Source of the DNA: Azolla caroliniana
Lineage: Eukaryota > Polypodiophyta
DNA length: 64,000 bases
NCBI GenBank assembly: GCA_043228905.1
Contig: JBHGNT010000002.1
Span: forward strand, 22,258,001 to 22,322,000
Direction: 5' to 3'
Below, in pieces: positions 33,751 through 45,550 of the stretch (position 1 is the stretch's first letter; the number at the start of each line of letters is the position of its first letter). The notes under the pieces were generated by a model that saw nothing but the letters and a program-made list of their open reading frames with translations, did not search any database and was not told the DNA's origin. The translations under genes were made by a program, and so were the position numbers.

Positions 33751-35512
33751 TGATGGATGTCTCACATATGATGTGTTCCTCGACTCCATCTTGAATCCTT
33801 TGAAAATCATGCAAACATATTTAGTTTAAGATAGAAACATCTCGCATTCCTTTGATACATCTATAACATTGAAAGAAGTGCAACAAACCCAAATTGATAA
33901 TCTTAAAACCCATAACTCAACTTCTGCTTGATCGAACCTAGTCAATTGACCTCTACGCTATGCATGACCTCAATTTTGGCAACACAACACAAGGATCACT
34001 AGCAACCAATATCTACCAACAAACATCTAAATCCAACACAATTGAGGAATTCATTCATCCATCCACCCACCCATACTAAGCCTTTGTTGTCTACCCGAAG
34101 CTAAGCACAACTTTCCATTCCCTCAAGAACTTGCCTTTTTAATCAAGTAGCTCAAAACCCAAATGATTGCTTCACCAACACCTCCTCTCTTGAGATAGAG
34201 ATTTGGAACGGTGGACCATGTAGTATATTGGGTTGTTCGTGTCATAAGCATTTCAAATGGTTCAAACCCTTGCACCTTGGATCCATCATTGCCTCCTCCC
34301 AAAGTTTGGCTATTGATATTCACACAGTATGTTGAGTTTTCCCATATATGTCTAAATATGTTCATGAGACACCATATCAAAAGTTTTCATGAAGTCTACA
34401 AAGCAACAATATAATCCTATACCTTTCAAACAATTTTCCTCGGCTATGATTTGAAGAGTGACAAGGTGATCAATGATGCTTTCAAAAACCTTCTTATACA
34501 CGTTCGTTTTTTGCTCTCTTTAGTCCATACACATGTCTTTGCTTCCAGTACATATCCAAATAACTTAAGTATATATTGCTTATATTATCCATGAATGTGT
34601 GATAGTAGTTTATACTATTTATATATTCCCTTATGTCCCCCTTATGTAAATGTTTGAACCAATTTGCGTTATAATCGTGTGTCATGTTATGCTAGAATAT
34701 GATTAAAACATGTCACTTTTTCCAGCCATTTGAACATATCTACGATACCTTGAACATCTCTTCTATTGAGAGTGCCCATTTTGTAAGTCCTCCCAATAAT
34801 AAAGACGGAAAACATGCATGAAAGAGATGTGTTTTTCCTTCTCTTTTGATATTTTTTGCTTTTTTTGGAACAAGTCTTTCTATGCACGTAAATACTTTTG
34901 ATGGTTCCTCTTACCTTTGGTTACGTCTCAACTCATCAAGTATCTTTAAACTCCTTGGCATTCCTTATCAAACCAATTTAGGACATTGAAAATGTAACTA
35001 GGTCATGCAACGAAGAGTGGGTCATGCTACTTCAAAGAGATTTGAACAAGACATTCTATAGTATCATTTAGTTAAGCTACACCATTAATGGGATTCCGAT
35101 CCTAAATCCCACTCCATATATACCCTCGGGCAATTCTTTATGCAGTAAAGCAATGAAGCCAATAAAGCAATTGCCAAAGTTATGCGGAAATTAGCGTTAT
35201 TTGCAAGAGTTGGAGCTTGATGGATGGGTGCAAATATGTGCTGATTACAATTCCCTTGTTAATAAAGAATTGGCAATAAAATATATATTTTTCAATGAGG
35301 TCAATAAAGAAGCTACCAAAGTTATGCGGATCGATCGGGTAAGTGTTGCCTGATCAACCCCCTCGAGTATAGTCATAATTGGAGACACGACTTGATCTTA
35401 TTGCCTTCGAGAGATGGGTGCTCTTTATTTTCTTGATTTTGGTAAACGCCCCTAGCAATAGTGTAGGCCCGATTGATATGGTGAGCTCATGATTCATCTA
35501 TATGTATAATGT
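33751..35512. other. Unassigned DNA; possible trace of a reverse transcriptase near 35200
   Basis: No long frame. About 35215-35300 reads WVQICADYNSLVNKELAIKYIFF, which recalls the ICxDYRxLN motif of gypsy reverse transcriptase, but the match is short and may be chance. Confidence 0.3.
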
Positions 35513-35778
35513 ATGGGGCAAAGCTATTCGAGCAAGCAATGGGCATGGGTACCCTTTTTCTCTCTTTCTTCTTCTTCTTCTTCTTCTTCTTCTTCTTCTT
35601 CTTCTGGGGGTTGGTTTAGTGTCCTGCGGGGGCATTTCGGCGAATTATGGAAAACCCAACCTCCTTTGAAAATTCCCTCTCTTTCCTCTCTCTCTCTCTC
35701 TCTCTCTCTGAGACAAATCAGAGAAAAGCGGCTCCATCCCGTCGCGAACGAGATGCAACAGAAAGGAGCTCAAAAAAG
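35513..35778 (+). other. Candidate first exon with CTT repeat and strong splice donor
   Basis: A CTT run (35567-35605) and a CT run precede AAAAAAG/GTATGT, a good plant donor at 35779. The local base composition looks like a plant 5' leader. The Met frame from 35513 gives a serine-rich peptide driven by the repeat and is probably not a protein. In another frame, splicing to 39470 stays open into the hAT frame. This is a hypothesis only. Confidence 0.3.
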
Positions 35779-37420
35779 GTATGTGACACACTCATTCCAT
35801 TCTGTTCTTGAGTGCCTGTTTTACTCAATGGATGAATTCCTCTCTCTCTGTCTCTCTGTGTGTGTGTGTGTTTAACCTAATTTATGTTTTTCCTAATGAA
35901 GAATGTATGAGAATATGTCTCTCTGAGAGTATGCGGATGTCCCAAAGCTATTTAGTTTGAAAAACTAAATTTTTTTCGTTTGTCTCATACTCAGTTTCTT
36001 CATTTGAGCTTCTAGTTTGCGATGTTTGTTCCATATCCATCTTCTATTGCAGAATATTCTTATGTTTGAAGTGACAAAAAGAAATGCGTACACACATTTA
36101 TATCATCCAACTTAGAAAGCTCGAACCAGAGAACAGGTTACGAGAAGCCTCAACTTGGAAAACTGGTATCAAAGTAAACGTTCTCTGTTTTTGAAGTATA
36201 AAAGCCCCAACTTACAAAGGTTACATTACAGAAATTTACATTAATACAAGAAGCCTCAACGTAGAAAAGGTTATATCGAAAATTTGGTGACAAGTAGGTT
36301 CAACCATACTGAGATCATACAGGAAAAATGGGTCCAAAAATCCTATACTTGCAAGAGTCATGCCATAAGAATCAATGAAATATCTATCAACCTTGGAAAT
36401 GTCACATCCAGCTCTAAACAACTTCTAGAGATTGTGGATGCAAAAAATTTGCTTTGTAAACAGATTTTGTCATTCCATTTCGTAACAAGCAGCTTGAGAC
36501 AGTATTATGTTTCCCGTTGCATTTGTTTGCAGTGGGGTTGGGTTGCAAGGAGGTTGAACTTAGAAAGCTCATAATGATAAATGGGTGCAAGAAACATCAA
36601 GTTACAAAACTCATAGTAAAGAGCCTAGGTGAAAGAGGTTTAAACCTCAAAAAAACTTGTCACAAGTGGAAAGGTTCACTTACAAATATGTTTAGTAATG
36701 GTGCATGTACGATGTTACAAATGGTCAGGATACAGAGGAATTTCTGTGGTGCTTTCAAATTATATTTGAAAAGAGATCGACTTTGTTTTAATATCAGAAC
36801 ATTCATATGCATCTAGATTATGGAACCTGTACAAGCAACAAAATAGACTTTTCAGCATAATGTTTTCATCAAAATTTAATTAAAAACATCTTATCTTGTA
36901 GATTGTGGATGTTGCCTTTAAAGGTTTTAAGATGGTTTTTGAATACTGCAAGTACATAATTACTCTAAACATTTTTTCACCATAATTATACATAGCTTGG
37001 TACAGAGTCATGGACAACAGAGGAAAAAAATGGTTCAAATTTAAGGCGATGTCCTCTTAGAGTACATCAGACATCATCAGGATGTGTTTTGAAGAGTTTT
37101 TCATCTTTCTGCCAATCTATATATTAACCAGTTCGGGTTTTCAACATTAGAATTTTTCATCTTTAAGCTGGTATCAGAATTCTCTATGCATGAAATACCT
37201 TGTCACATCAGGAAAATTCAATGAAATGACGATTTTGCACTGCACATAATTCATCTCATTCACCACAGGCATTCATGTTAGATATAGACCATCTCTACTA
37301 GCTAGATGGAACTTTAACAACATGACTTTCTTTGCATACATATTTGAAGAAACGTAAAGTATGTAGCAAGAAAAGGAAGCACACTTTAAGAAACATAAAC
37401 AATGAAAGAGAGAGGTTTAC
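35779..37420. other. Unassigned DNA downstream of the DEMETER-like exons
   Basis: I looked here on the minus strand for the missing last exon of the DEMETER/ROS1-like fragment (expected wording VRGFDRKTR and ARLHFP) and did not find it. No other gene recognised. Confidence 0.4.
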
Positions 37421-39184
37421 CTCGCCAGAAGCAGTCCTTAATTTCATTTGTTGAGAAACCTGAAACAAGAAAATGACAAGGAAAAAAATATTAAATCCAT
37501 TAATTATTTACTGATAAATGAAACTTAGTTAATAAGCACCTTTGAATATGTTGGGCAAAGATGTGCCAAAGTAAACAAATCTCCAACGTAAGCCCCAAAT
37601 TAAAGAGCTAGGAACTTGAAGGGGGTGTAGATTACTTTCGTAATCAGCAAATACCTGAAAAACGTTCCCGAATATGTAAAAAGAATTCATGGAAAAAAGA
37701 AAACATGAGAAGGTAACATTAGTATAGTTCTAAATACCTCATTAACCTGAAAGTAAGTTCCATTTAAGGGGAAGCTCCCATGCATTGCAGTTCTGCAGGG
37801 AATCTGTATGACTATCAGTTTATATGAATAAATAATAAAATCCAAGTAATATATGTAAATAATACTCTCATCATTCATCAGAACTGCATTTTAATAGTCA
37901 TTAGTATAATAGGTTTAACACTTAAAAACATTTGAAAGGGCTAGTATAATGCGTTTGGTCTTCAAGAAAACTTTGTGAAATATTTTGGGCTCAATTCTAG
38001 ATAATATTATGGCAAAAAGCACGAGTCATTTATCATCACGATAAACATTTAGTTCCCTGAGTTTGAAATGTTTTGTGCGCTGTCACCACTACAGAGTTAA
38101 AACATGATACAAATTTATTGTTCGCCCTCTAGATTATTAACACATAAGGCAGTAAACCGAAAATATATTCTTACTAGAAAGGTCCCTGCAACAGTCTCAT
38201 CAGCACCAGATGAGCTGCTGCAGGTGTAAGCAAATTCATCCCTGCAGAGCTCATCAATTTCCTGCTGAGGCTCTAGAGTTTCACCTGTGTGAAAATAATG
38301 AGCCTTATAGAACACAATCTAACAGTTGGTAAAGCATAATAATAACTGTTAAAGATGTTTAATTCATGCAATCCATATGGCTCTGAGAGCATGCATTAAA
38401 ATTATTCCTTGCCAAGGTCTAGGAAGGTTTTGACAATACATGCTATCTACACTTCTAAGTCTGTTTTCTCAGTGTTGAAAAGCTCTGTTTGTGAAATACA
38501 AAACATAGTCCTATGTACAGTGGAATGAAGGTGAAATCTTCTATATGGATTTGAAGCATAATGCATTCTATTACCTCTATCAAGAGAAAGCTTGTCTTCT
38601 ATTTAACATACAAAGTTGTGAACTACCTGGACCCCAAATTGCTAGCAGATAACAACATGGATCATCCTTCTCTCGGGGATCCACCTATTTCATGTGATTT
38701 AGTATGAGTGTGTTTTAGAAGGTTTTCATACAAATTGGTTGAATAATGAAAAAAACTACAGACCTTACTGCTTTTAGAAGGCGATGATCATCAGGTATCT
38801 CATACCTACAAAACCAAAGCGAGGAAATGCATGATTGAATCAACACTCCATATGAACATTGATGAACAAAATAATTTAAACTAAATGAGGAAACATAGCG
38901 TACAGTTTAGAATGCATGAAGAAGATAACTTACACATAATAGATGGTTCTCATGCGTCTGATATTCTTTAATGGTGGAGCAAGAATTTGAGCTGCGTCAT
39001 GTACCACCACCACATTAGCAGTCTCGTATAGTTCTACAATATCAGTTTGATATACAGGTGTACATGCTACATCAGATTTTGTTATACATTGAGAAGTACA
39101 ACGAGGTACTCCTTGTGATGTTGATGGAAGATCATTGTTACAACATCCATGTTGAGAAAAACTGTTATCCTTCATAACATCCAA
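37421..39184 (-). pseudogene. DEMETER/ROS1-like DNA glycosylase, C-terminal exons only
   Basis: Six minus-strand exons join in frame with GT/AG sites: 39184(?)-38934, 38805-38769, 38684-38627, 38284-38175, 37803-37738, 37654-37540, then a seventh short one at 37459-37421. Their translation follows the DEMETER/ROS1 C-terminus: LKNIRRMRT, VYEIPDDHRLL, DDPCCYLLAIWGPGET, the permuted-CXXC region (ELCRDEFAYTC), IPCRTAMHGSFPLNGTYFQV, VFADYESNLHP, RFVYFGTSLPNIFKG and FSTNEIKDCFWR of the RRM-like domain. In the family these domains sit after a helix-hairpin-helix glycosylase that excises 5-methylcytosine. Here the glycosylase, its iron-sulphur cysteines and the last RRM-like exon are not found. An in-frame TGA lies just upstream of 39184. 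No stop or frameshift occurs within the exons. It may be a truncated duplicate, a captured fragment, or part of a gene with very long introns; I favour a truncated copy. Confidence 0.85.
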
Positions 39185-39469
39185 GTTTCATAGTCTTATT
39201 ATACCATAATATGGTTTTCATGGTAAAAATATTTGGAATACCGTTTAGTCATTGAAGTCCTCAAATGCAGAATTTAATATAGTCTGGCAAATCTTCATGT
39301 TTGACAAGTTGTCCAAGGCATTTCACTTTTCATGAATTGTTGAAACCATAGTACGTAATATATGCATTCGTCTGCTCAAACATTCGTTTTCATACGTTTG
39401 CAAATGAATGCATATATTATCCAAACATACTTAAGTTTTTTTTGGCTTATTTACTTTCTTTTTGCTCAG

Positions 39470-39583
39470 AGGGGCAAATCGGCTGCGTCACAGAGGGGCG
39501 AACGTCTGCACAGTGCACATCATCTCCCACCATCAATTGCTGCACATCAGCGTGACGGCAAGCTCCTCTCCTCTCCCATCCAG
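39470..39583 (+). other. Candidate upstream exon of the hAT gene
   Basis: Bounded by TTTTTGCTCAG at its start and CCATCCAG/GTATGC at its end, and richer in GC than its surroundings. A matching acceptor CATTTAG/G lies at 40407, six bases before the hAT ATG. If spliced, the 114 bp (38 codons, no stop) runs in frame through the ATG. It could be leader or coding; transcript data would decide. Confidence 0.45.
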
Positions 39584-39998
39584 GTATGCTTAGGGTAATA
39601 ATAGGGTTTAAAGTTTAAACTTTAGGGCATAGTATGTACTACTGAAATTATGAAGTTATGAACCATATGCATAGAAATTACATTAAATAGAAATAGGTTT
39701 AAAACTTAATGCACATAAATGAAATAGGGTTAATACACACATACATGAAACACACATAACGAAATGCAGATATACACAAGTGACAAGCATGCACAGAAAT
39801 TACAATTTCCAATGCACATTGCATACATACATATTACATATACAATTAACAATATACATACACACATGAAATAAGGTTAATAATACCCACATACATACAT
39901 TTACATATAGAGTTAAGTTATTAACAATACACACACATGCATGGACCACGCATGAAATAGGGTTAAATTTTAATACATAGAAATCAACACACATACAG

Positions 39999-40172
39999 GA
40001 AAGTAACAATACATAGAAATAAAGTTAATAAACACATACATGAAAGTAGCAATGCCTAGAAATAGGGTTAATGCATACATACACATGAAAGTAGCAATGC
40101 ATAGAAATAGAGTTAGTGCACAGATACACGAAAGTAACAATGCATAGAAATAGGGTTAATACACACATACAT
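39999..40172. repeat. Minisatellite of 43-45 bp, four units, in the putative hAT intron
   Basis: Units start at 39999, 40042, 40087 and 40130 with GAAAGTARCAATRC, then TAGAAATAGGGTTAAT and ACACATACAT. The whole stretch 39600-40330 is rich in ACATAC words. Confidence 0.8.
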
Positions 40173-40413
40173 ACAAGCCTACACAGAAATTACAATACAT
40201 AGGGTTAATAATACACACATACACACATACACACATACATACATATACATATACATACATATACATATACTTATTCATATAGAAATTAACAATACAATAC
40301 GCACATACATGAAATAGGATTAATGCACACTTACAAAAATTAACAAAGTTCCATTTTTTCATATTCTTATTCTTGAATAACTTGATTTGATATTTACATT
40401 CATTTAGGAAATT

Positions 40414-42474
40414 ATGGGTAGACAAAAGGGCCTAGAGTGGGAACATGTACTAATTCAAAAAAAGAATGCAAGGGGAATGCATTTGATGCAATGCAAATAT
40501 TGCAATCATGTTTATGTTGGTGGCCCACATCGAATTAGGGCCCATTTATTGGGAATAAGAGGACAAGGTGTAGAAAAATGCAAAAATGCAAGTGATATTG
40601 TGAAGAGTCAATTCAGAAATTCAATGATTCATGGAAATGATCACTCAATTTCAGATGTACAAACAAATGCTAATGCAGATGCGTCTACAGTTGCCACTAT
40701 TTCTGCTCCTATTTTAATGAACAAAAAGGCTACAAAAAAGCAGAAATTAGAGACAAGTGGTTTATTACCAATGTCTTTTGAATTGGCACCAAGGACAAAT
40801 GCAGAAGAGGCTATTGCAAGATTTTTTTATGCAGAAGATATTCCACATGGGAAGGTGGAAAGTTCATTTTTCCATGAAATGCTTATGGCTGTTGCAAAAG
40901 TGGGTCCTTCGTTTAAAGCACCTTCTGCTTATCAATTGCGTGAGAAATATCTTGATGGAGAAGTTGTAAATGTTGAGCATGATCTTATATTGTTGAAGGA
41001 GAGTTGGAAGACATATGGATGCACTATTGTTAGTGATGGTTGGTCAGACACTAGAAATAGACAAATTATTAATGTTTTAGCTTCTTCATTACATGGCACA
41101 ATGTTTTTGAAATCGGTAGATACAAGTGGTCATTCAAAGACAGGTGAATACATATTTGAAATTTTGAAAGATGTTATTCTTGAAGTTGGACCATCAAATG
41201 TAGTTCAAGTTTGTATGGATAATGCTGCAAATTGTGAGGCTGCAGGACATATGATAGAAAATGAGTGGCCATCTATATTTTACACTAGATGCACTTGCCA
41301 TTGTGTCGATTTGTTGTTGGAGGATATTGCCAAATGTGCTTGGATTGATGCTATTTTGCGATCAGCTATGAAGATTAGTGGTTTCATAACTAGAAAACAA
41401 CATGCTTTGGCTATGTTTCGCAAGTTTAGTGGGAAAGACTTGCTTAAACCTTCTACGACTAGGTTTGCTTACAATTTTATTGTGCTATCAAATTTATTGG
41501 ATGATAGAGTATATGGTGGTTTAAGACAAATGGTGGTTAGTGAACAATGGTGCAATTGGAATGGTGCTAAAACATTGAAAGCAAAGGAGATGGTTTCAAT
41601 TGTATTGGATGCTAACTTTTGGGCAGATCTAAAGATAATTGTAAAGGTATGCAAACCAATTTTAAAGCTTCTTCGTTTGACTGATAGGGAAGGTGCTACA
41701 ATGGGATTGATTTATAAATTTAAACAACAAACGTTGATGGAAATAAACAATATGACAGAAGTTGATCCTATCAAGCTTGATGAGATAAAAAATTGTAGCA
41801 TAAATAGACTGACAATGTTGGAATCTCCATTGCATGCAACGGGATATGTCTTGCATCCACTATGGACAGCAAATGGTCAAGAAATAGATCGTCATCTACA
41901 AATGGGTTGGATGAAAACAGTCATGCTTTATGCTAATGGTAATATTGTTTTACAAAATGCTTTGTTAGATGAGTTTTATACATATAGAAAGCAAGCATCA
42001 GATTTGTTTCAAGTTCCATTTGCAAAGGATGCTAATAGATTAAGCACACCAATCAAATGGTGGGAAACTTTTGGAGCATGCACTCCCAATTTGATGAAAC
42101 TTGCAATTAGAGTGTTATCTCAAGGTACAAGTGCATCGCCTTGTGAAAGGAATTGGAGTACATTTTCATTAATACATAGTAAAAGGCGAAATAGATTGAG
42201 CCCAAATCATGTGCAGAAATTGGTTTTCTTGCACACAAATCTTCGCCTTCTTGAGAAGATTAAAGAAAGGGGTTCCAATGCGAATGAAATTACTATTGAC
42301 ATGATTGAGAAAGAAAATGATGAAGAAAGGTTATTGGTGTTGCAAAGTCAACAAGAAGTACAAGAAGTTGATGAAAATGAGAGCTTTACCAATGTGATGG
42401 CTTATCTTGACGATAATGCACAAGATGAGGATGATAATCTTGAAAATGATGATATCAACTTCAATGAAGATTAG
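40414..42474 (+). CDS. hAT-family transposase (or transposase-derived protein), uninterrupted
   Basis: One open frame of 686 residues. N-terminus: BED-like zinc finger (C27, C30, H44, C56) for DNA binding. Middle: the DUF659/RNase H-like transposase core, with VSDGWSDTRNR (about residue 205), QVCMDNAANC (about 267) and TRCTCHCVDLLLEDI. C-terminus: hAT dimerisation region, WWETFG, SQGTSASPCERNWSTFSLIHSKRRNRL, followed by an acidic tail. hAT transposases cut and paste DNA elements. The intact frame suggests recent activity or selection. I found no convincing terminal inverted repeats or 8-bp target duplication around it, so a domesticated host gene is possible. A leader exon is proposed at 39470-39583. 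Confidence 0.93.
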   Translation: MGRQKGLEWEHVLIQKKNARGMHLMQCKYCNHVYVGGPHRIRAHLLGIRGQGVEKCKNASDIVKSQFRNSMIHGNDHSISDVQTNANADASTVATISAPILMNKKATKKQKLETSGLLPMSFELAPRTNAEEAIARFFYAEDIPHGKVESSFFHEMLMAVAKVGPSFKAPSAYQLREKYLDGEVVNVEHDLILLKESWKTYGCTIVSDGWSDTRNRQIINVLASSLHGTMFLKSVDTSGHSKTGEYIFEILKDVILEVGPSNVVQVCMDNAANCEAAGHMIENEWPSIFYTRCTCHCVDLLLEDIAKCAWIDAILRSAMKISGFITRKQHALAMFRKFSGKDLLKPSTTRFAYNFIVLSNLLDDRVYGGLRQMVVSEQWCNWNGAKTLKAKEMVSIVLDANFWADLKIIVKVCKPILKLLRLTDREGATMGLIYKFKQQTLMEINNMTEVDPIKLDEIKNCSINRLTMLESPLHATGYVLHPLWTANGQEIDRHLQMGWMKTVMLYANGNIVLQNALLDEFYTYRKQASDLFQVPFAKDANRLSTPIKWWETFGACTPNLMKLAIRVLSQGTSASPCERNWSTFSLIHSKRRNRLSPNHVQKLVFLHTNLRLLEKIKERGSNANEITIDMIEKENDEERLLVLQSQQEVQEVDENESFTNVMAYLDDNAQDEDDNLENDDINFNED

Positions 42475-44203
42475 GAATGTTTATTTTGTTGTAACTAGTA
42501 GCAACTCATTGAGAAAAAAATTTGAAGATTTGGCATTTTGGATCTTTGTTACTAGAATTTATGATAAAAAGCATATGGCTATTAAGAAAGTAATCTGATT
42601 TTTGCAATGTCGTTAACTTTTTTACCTTAAAAGTTTTCCCTTATAGTGAATAGTGAATACAAAAGTATGGTATTTTTACCATACTACAAGGGTGTTTACC
42701 ATACTTGAATGCCAATGCACGTATGGTACATATGGTTCATTCTATGGTGGGAAGTTGGAACAATACACCCCATATACATGTGCATGTTGTGTGTTCACAT
42801 ATACATGTGTTTGGACTTTTTTGCTACCAATTATTTACGACTTGAAATTGGAATTACCTTCGAACAACTTTAATAAATGCTCAAGCACATTACATCAAAG
42901 TTGAATGTGAGTCCAGGAGTGTTTTTTAGGCAAGAAAATAAACATATGCTCGATCTCTCATTGTATTAAATCAATCATTGTCCTTTTCAAAGTTTCGAAA
43001 TATCTTGTAATTCTAAAAGTCTTATATACTCGGAACTATGGTAATTAATTTGTATTTAAGAAGGTTGTGGACAAACTTAACTTTATAAAGAGTGCTTGCA
43101 GTTAAAAGACACAATATCTCAATTAAGTGCTCTATTGAACTTTTTAAGGGGTATTAATTTGTTTGAATTATAACATTCCCGTGCCTTAATTTGGTGTTGG
43201 TGAGGGGTCAACATTTTCTTTTTCATTCATTAACAACAAAACTTATCACAAAATGAATAATGTGTTTTGGTGCCAATATTGGTAAACCATCATGCACACA
43301 TGCATGACCAAGAATGCCTCCCCCCCTTGTTGGGTGAAGAGCTTATTGCCTAAATAGATGTCCATTACATCAAACCATTAATACATTTTTAGGTCACAAA
43401 AACTTGTTCCTTACCAACTTGAGCCTCTTTACTTGGATCATCACTTGCATGTGTAGCAAACATCTCCATCCATGGGTTAGATCATCATTCATCATTATAA
43501 AAAACATATCATGCATCTCTTGAACATGTTACCCATAAAGACTTCAAGTGTAGCTCAATTTGGACTTGAAAGAAATCATTTGATGGGGTAGCTAATGATA
43601 TCCCTCCCCAAACCATAGTTGTTAAAAAACGTGTATTCTACGTTTTAGACCTGCCATTTTAAAAATTTTGACATATTCTACACATTCAAAAAATTTGACG
43701 TATTCTATGTATCTAACAAGTATTTATCATTTCAAAAAAGTTTAAAATTTGTTTAAAATTTTTTATTTTTTATTTTGAAAAAAAACTTCAAATTTTAAGA
43801 AGTATTGAACGTATGTTACAAGCATCCTACACGTGTTCTAAGTATTTAACACATTTTATCTATAAAATACGTATTCTAAGTATTTTTAAAAAAAAGATAG
43901 AATACTTGTAGAATATTTAGCATACGTATTTTATGCTAAGTATTCTACAACAATGCCCCAAACTTGGCAATATTATCACCCCTTGCCTCATCAAGTGACA
44001 ATATATTAAAGTTCTAAATCCAAAATTATTAAGGTGTTCTTTTTGTGGCCATGTTGTTAAAGTATCATATTAAAATATAAATGTTTTATTTTATTTTATT
44101 ATTATTATTATTATTTCCCCCAAAAAACTCCTTCCATTAGTTATAAAATTTTACATATGAGATTAATATATACAAATCCCTGTAGAGGCGTGATAGGTCC
44201 TTC
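42475..44203. other. Unassigned AT-rich DNA downstream of the hAT gene
   Basis: Includes GTATGG/CCATAC words at about 42666-42735 and an AT-rich stretch (43620-43960) with repeated GTATTCTA-like words in both orientations. No gene recognised; an unclassified miniature element cannot be excluded. Confidence 0.4.
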
Positions 44204-45550
44204 TTATGTGGATGCCCACCGACTCAATAAAGGGGGAGGTCGACCATTGCTGGATAGAGCTAGTCGTTGTCTTTCAACTCCATCGGAGTCGCCCTTGAGG
44301 CCATCATATTGGCTTTTTAGAGTGGCTACAACTTCACTCCATGTCTCTTGCATTAACACTATTGGCTGCGCGGTTTGGTTGGAGAAGACCCGTCTACACC
44401 GTTGTTTCCATAGAGTCCAAAGAGTTATTGGGTTGACCAATTCCAACACAACTTGAGATTTGGCATTGATAGGAGTTGAGTGTACATTGTCGATGGTGGA
44501 GAAAGAAACCTCTTCTGCTTTTATCACCAAAACCATCCCCTCCTTCGGATGCTCGTATCTGCCAATTGGGGCATGCCATGACAACCAACATATATTTCCC
44601 CACTTAATTAAGCCTTGCACATGGCATAATTGCAATAAGCGGCCAACCCCCTGCCATATTCGATGGGACTTTGGGCAGTCCCACAAAGCGTGTCAGATTG
44701 ATTCTATTGCATTTGGGCACGCTACACTATTAGGAGAGCTAAGGTTCCCACGCTGCCATGCACCAACCGGTAGTGACCTATGTATTAATAGCCATTGGAA
44801 GGTGGTGATTCGCCGTGCGTGTTGTTGTTTCCAGATATGTTTCCAAAACTTGGGGATAATTGTGTGAGGAACATGATATGTGTGCCAGACCTTTGCAGCA
44901 ACCGGCTCTCGGCCGATTTGAGCAGCTAGAATATGGCGACCCAATCTAGTTGTGAATTGAAAGAAAGGGATAGGTTTGCTTCCTTGCCCCGCATAAGGAT
45001 CATGCCATGTCCATTGCAAAGGGTCCCAACTAACCTTAAGTAGCCATGTGTTTTTGTGAGTACATATGTGCCAATCTGGTTGTACTTTGATAGGATCAGG
45101 AACTACAATCCATTTATGCCTAGTATACGCTAGTACTCGAATTGCCTTATTCTGTGTTGGTGTCTCATTGTCTTGCAAATCAGAGCTTGCGATCCTGTCT
45201 AGTGTTCCCTACCTCTTTGGAGCAAAGAGCCCTCCTCCTCGTAGCCTATCCATTTCTCTATTGTTGTCCTTTGATTAGCAACTTCCCTAATTAGTAAAGC
45301 ATTAATGATTTGAGATCTCATAGCCCATCCGCCCTTGATTCCATGGAGTATGTTGGCTTGGTCTTGTATTGGCAATGACATAAACCGTCTCCAACATTCT
45401 ATACTTTTTCCTGGACCTTCCGCAATGTATCCCCATGACAACCCCTTACTTGATCCAATTAGTTGATTAGATTCATCTTTGATACATGGGTTCCATAGGA
45501 TACATTGACTGAGCCAAGCAGGTTCAGAGTTAGGTTGATCGTTGTTACCG
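44204..45550 (-). pseudogene. LINE retrotransposon 3' fragment (zinc-binding region after reverse transcriptase)
   Basis: Minus-strand pieces at 45550-45199 and 45178-44204 read like the C-terminal part of plant LINE ORF2: WAMRSQIINALL, then FFQFTTRLGRHIL, KVWHTYHVPHTIIPKFWKHIW, RITTFQWLLIHRSLPVG, and the cysteine-histidine block ending HALWDCPKSHRIW. A frameshift separates the two pieces near 45190 and an in-frame TGA lies at about 44690. The reverse transcriptase catalytic part is absent, so this is a 5'-truncated copy, the usual LINE outcome. It ends in AT-rich DNA near 44100-44160. Confidence 0.75.

Noticed and set aside
35513-35875. Serine-rich 120-residue frame
   Set aside because: Driven by CTT and CT repeats and runs through a strong splice donor; retained only as a possible leader exon.
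36770-36810. Last exon of the DEMETER/ROS1-like fragment on the minus strand
   Set aside because: A short CSDIKTK reading recalls the expected motif, but the following residues do not match and no acceptor fits.
39599-40400. CRISPR-like spaced repeats
   Set aside because: A plant minisatellite with contiguous degenerate units and no distinct spacers.
42668-42700. Terminal inverted repeat of the hAT element pairing with about 39214-39232
   Set aside because: Only about 12 AT-rich bases (TATTTTTACCAT) are shared, with no 8-bp duplication; too weak to call.
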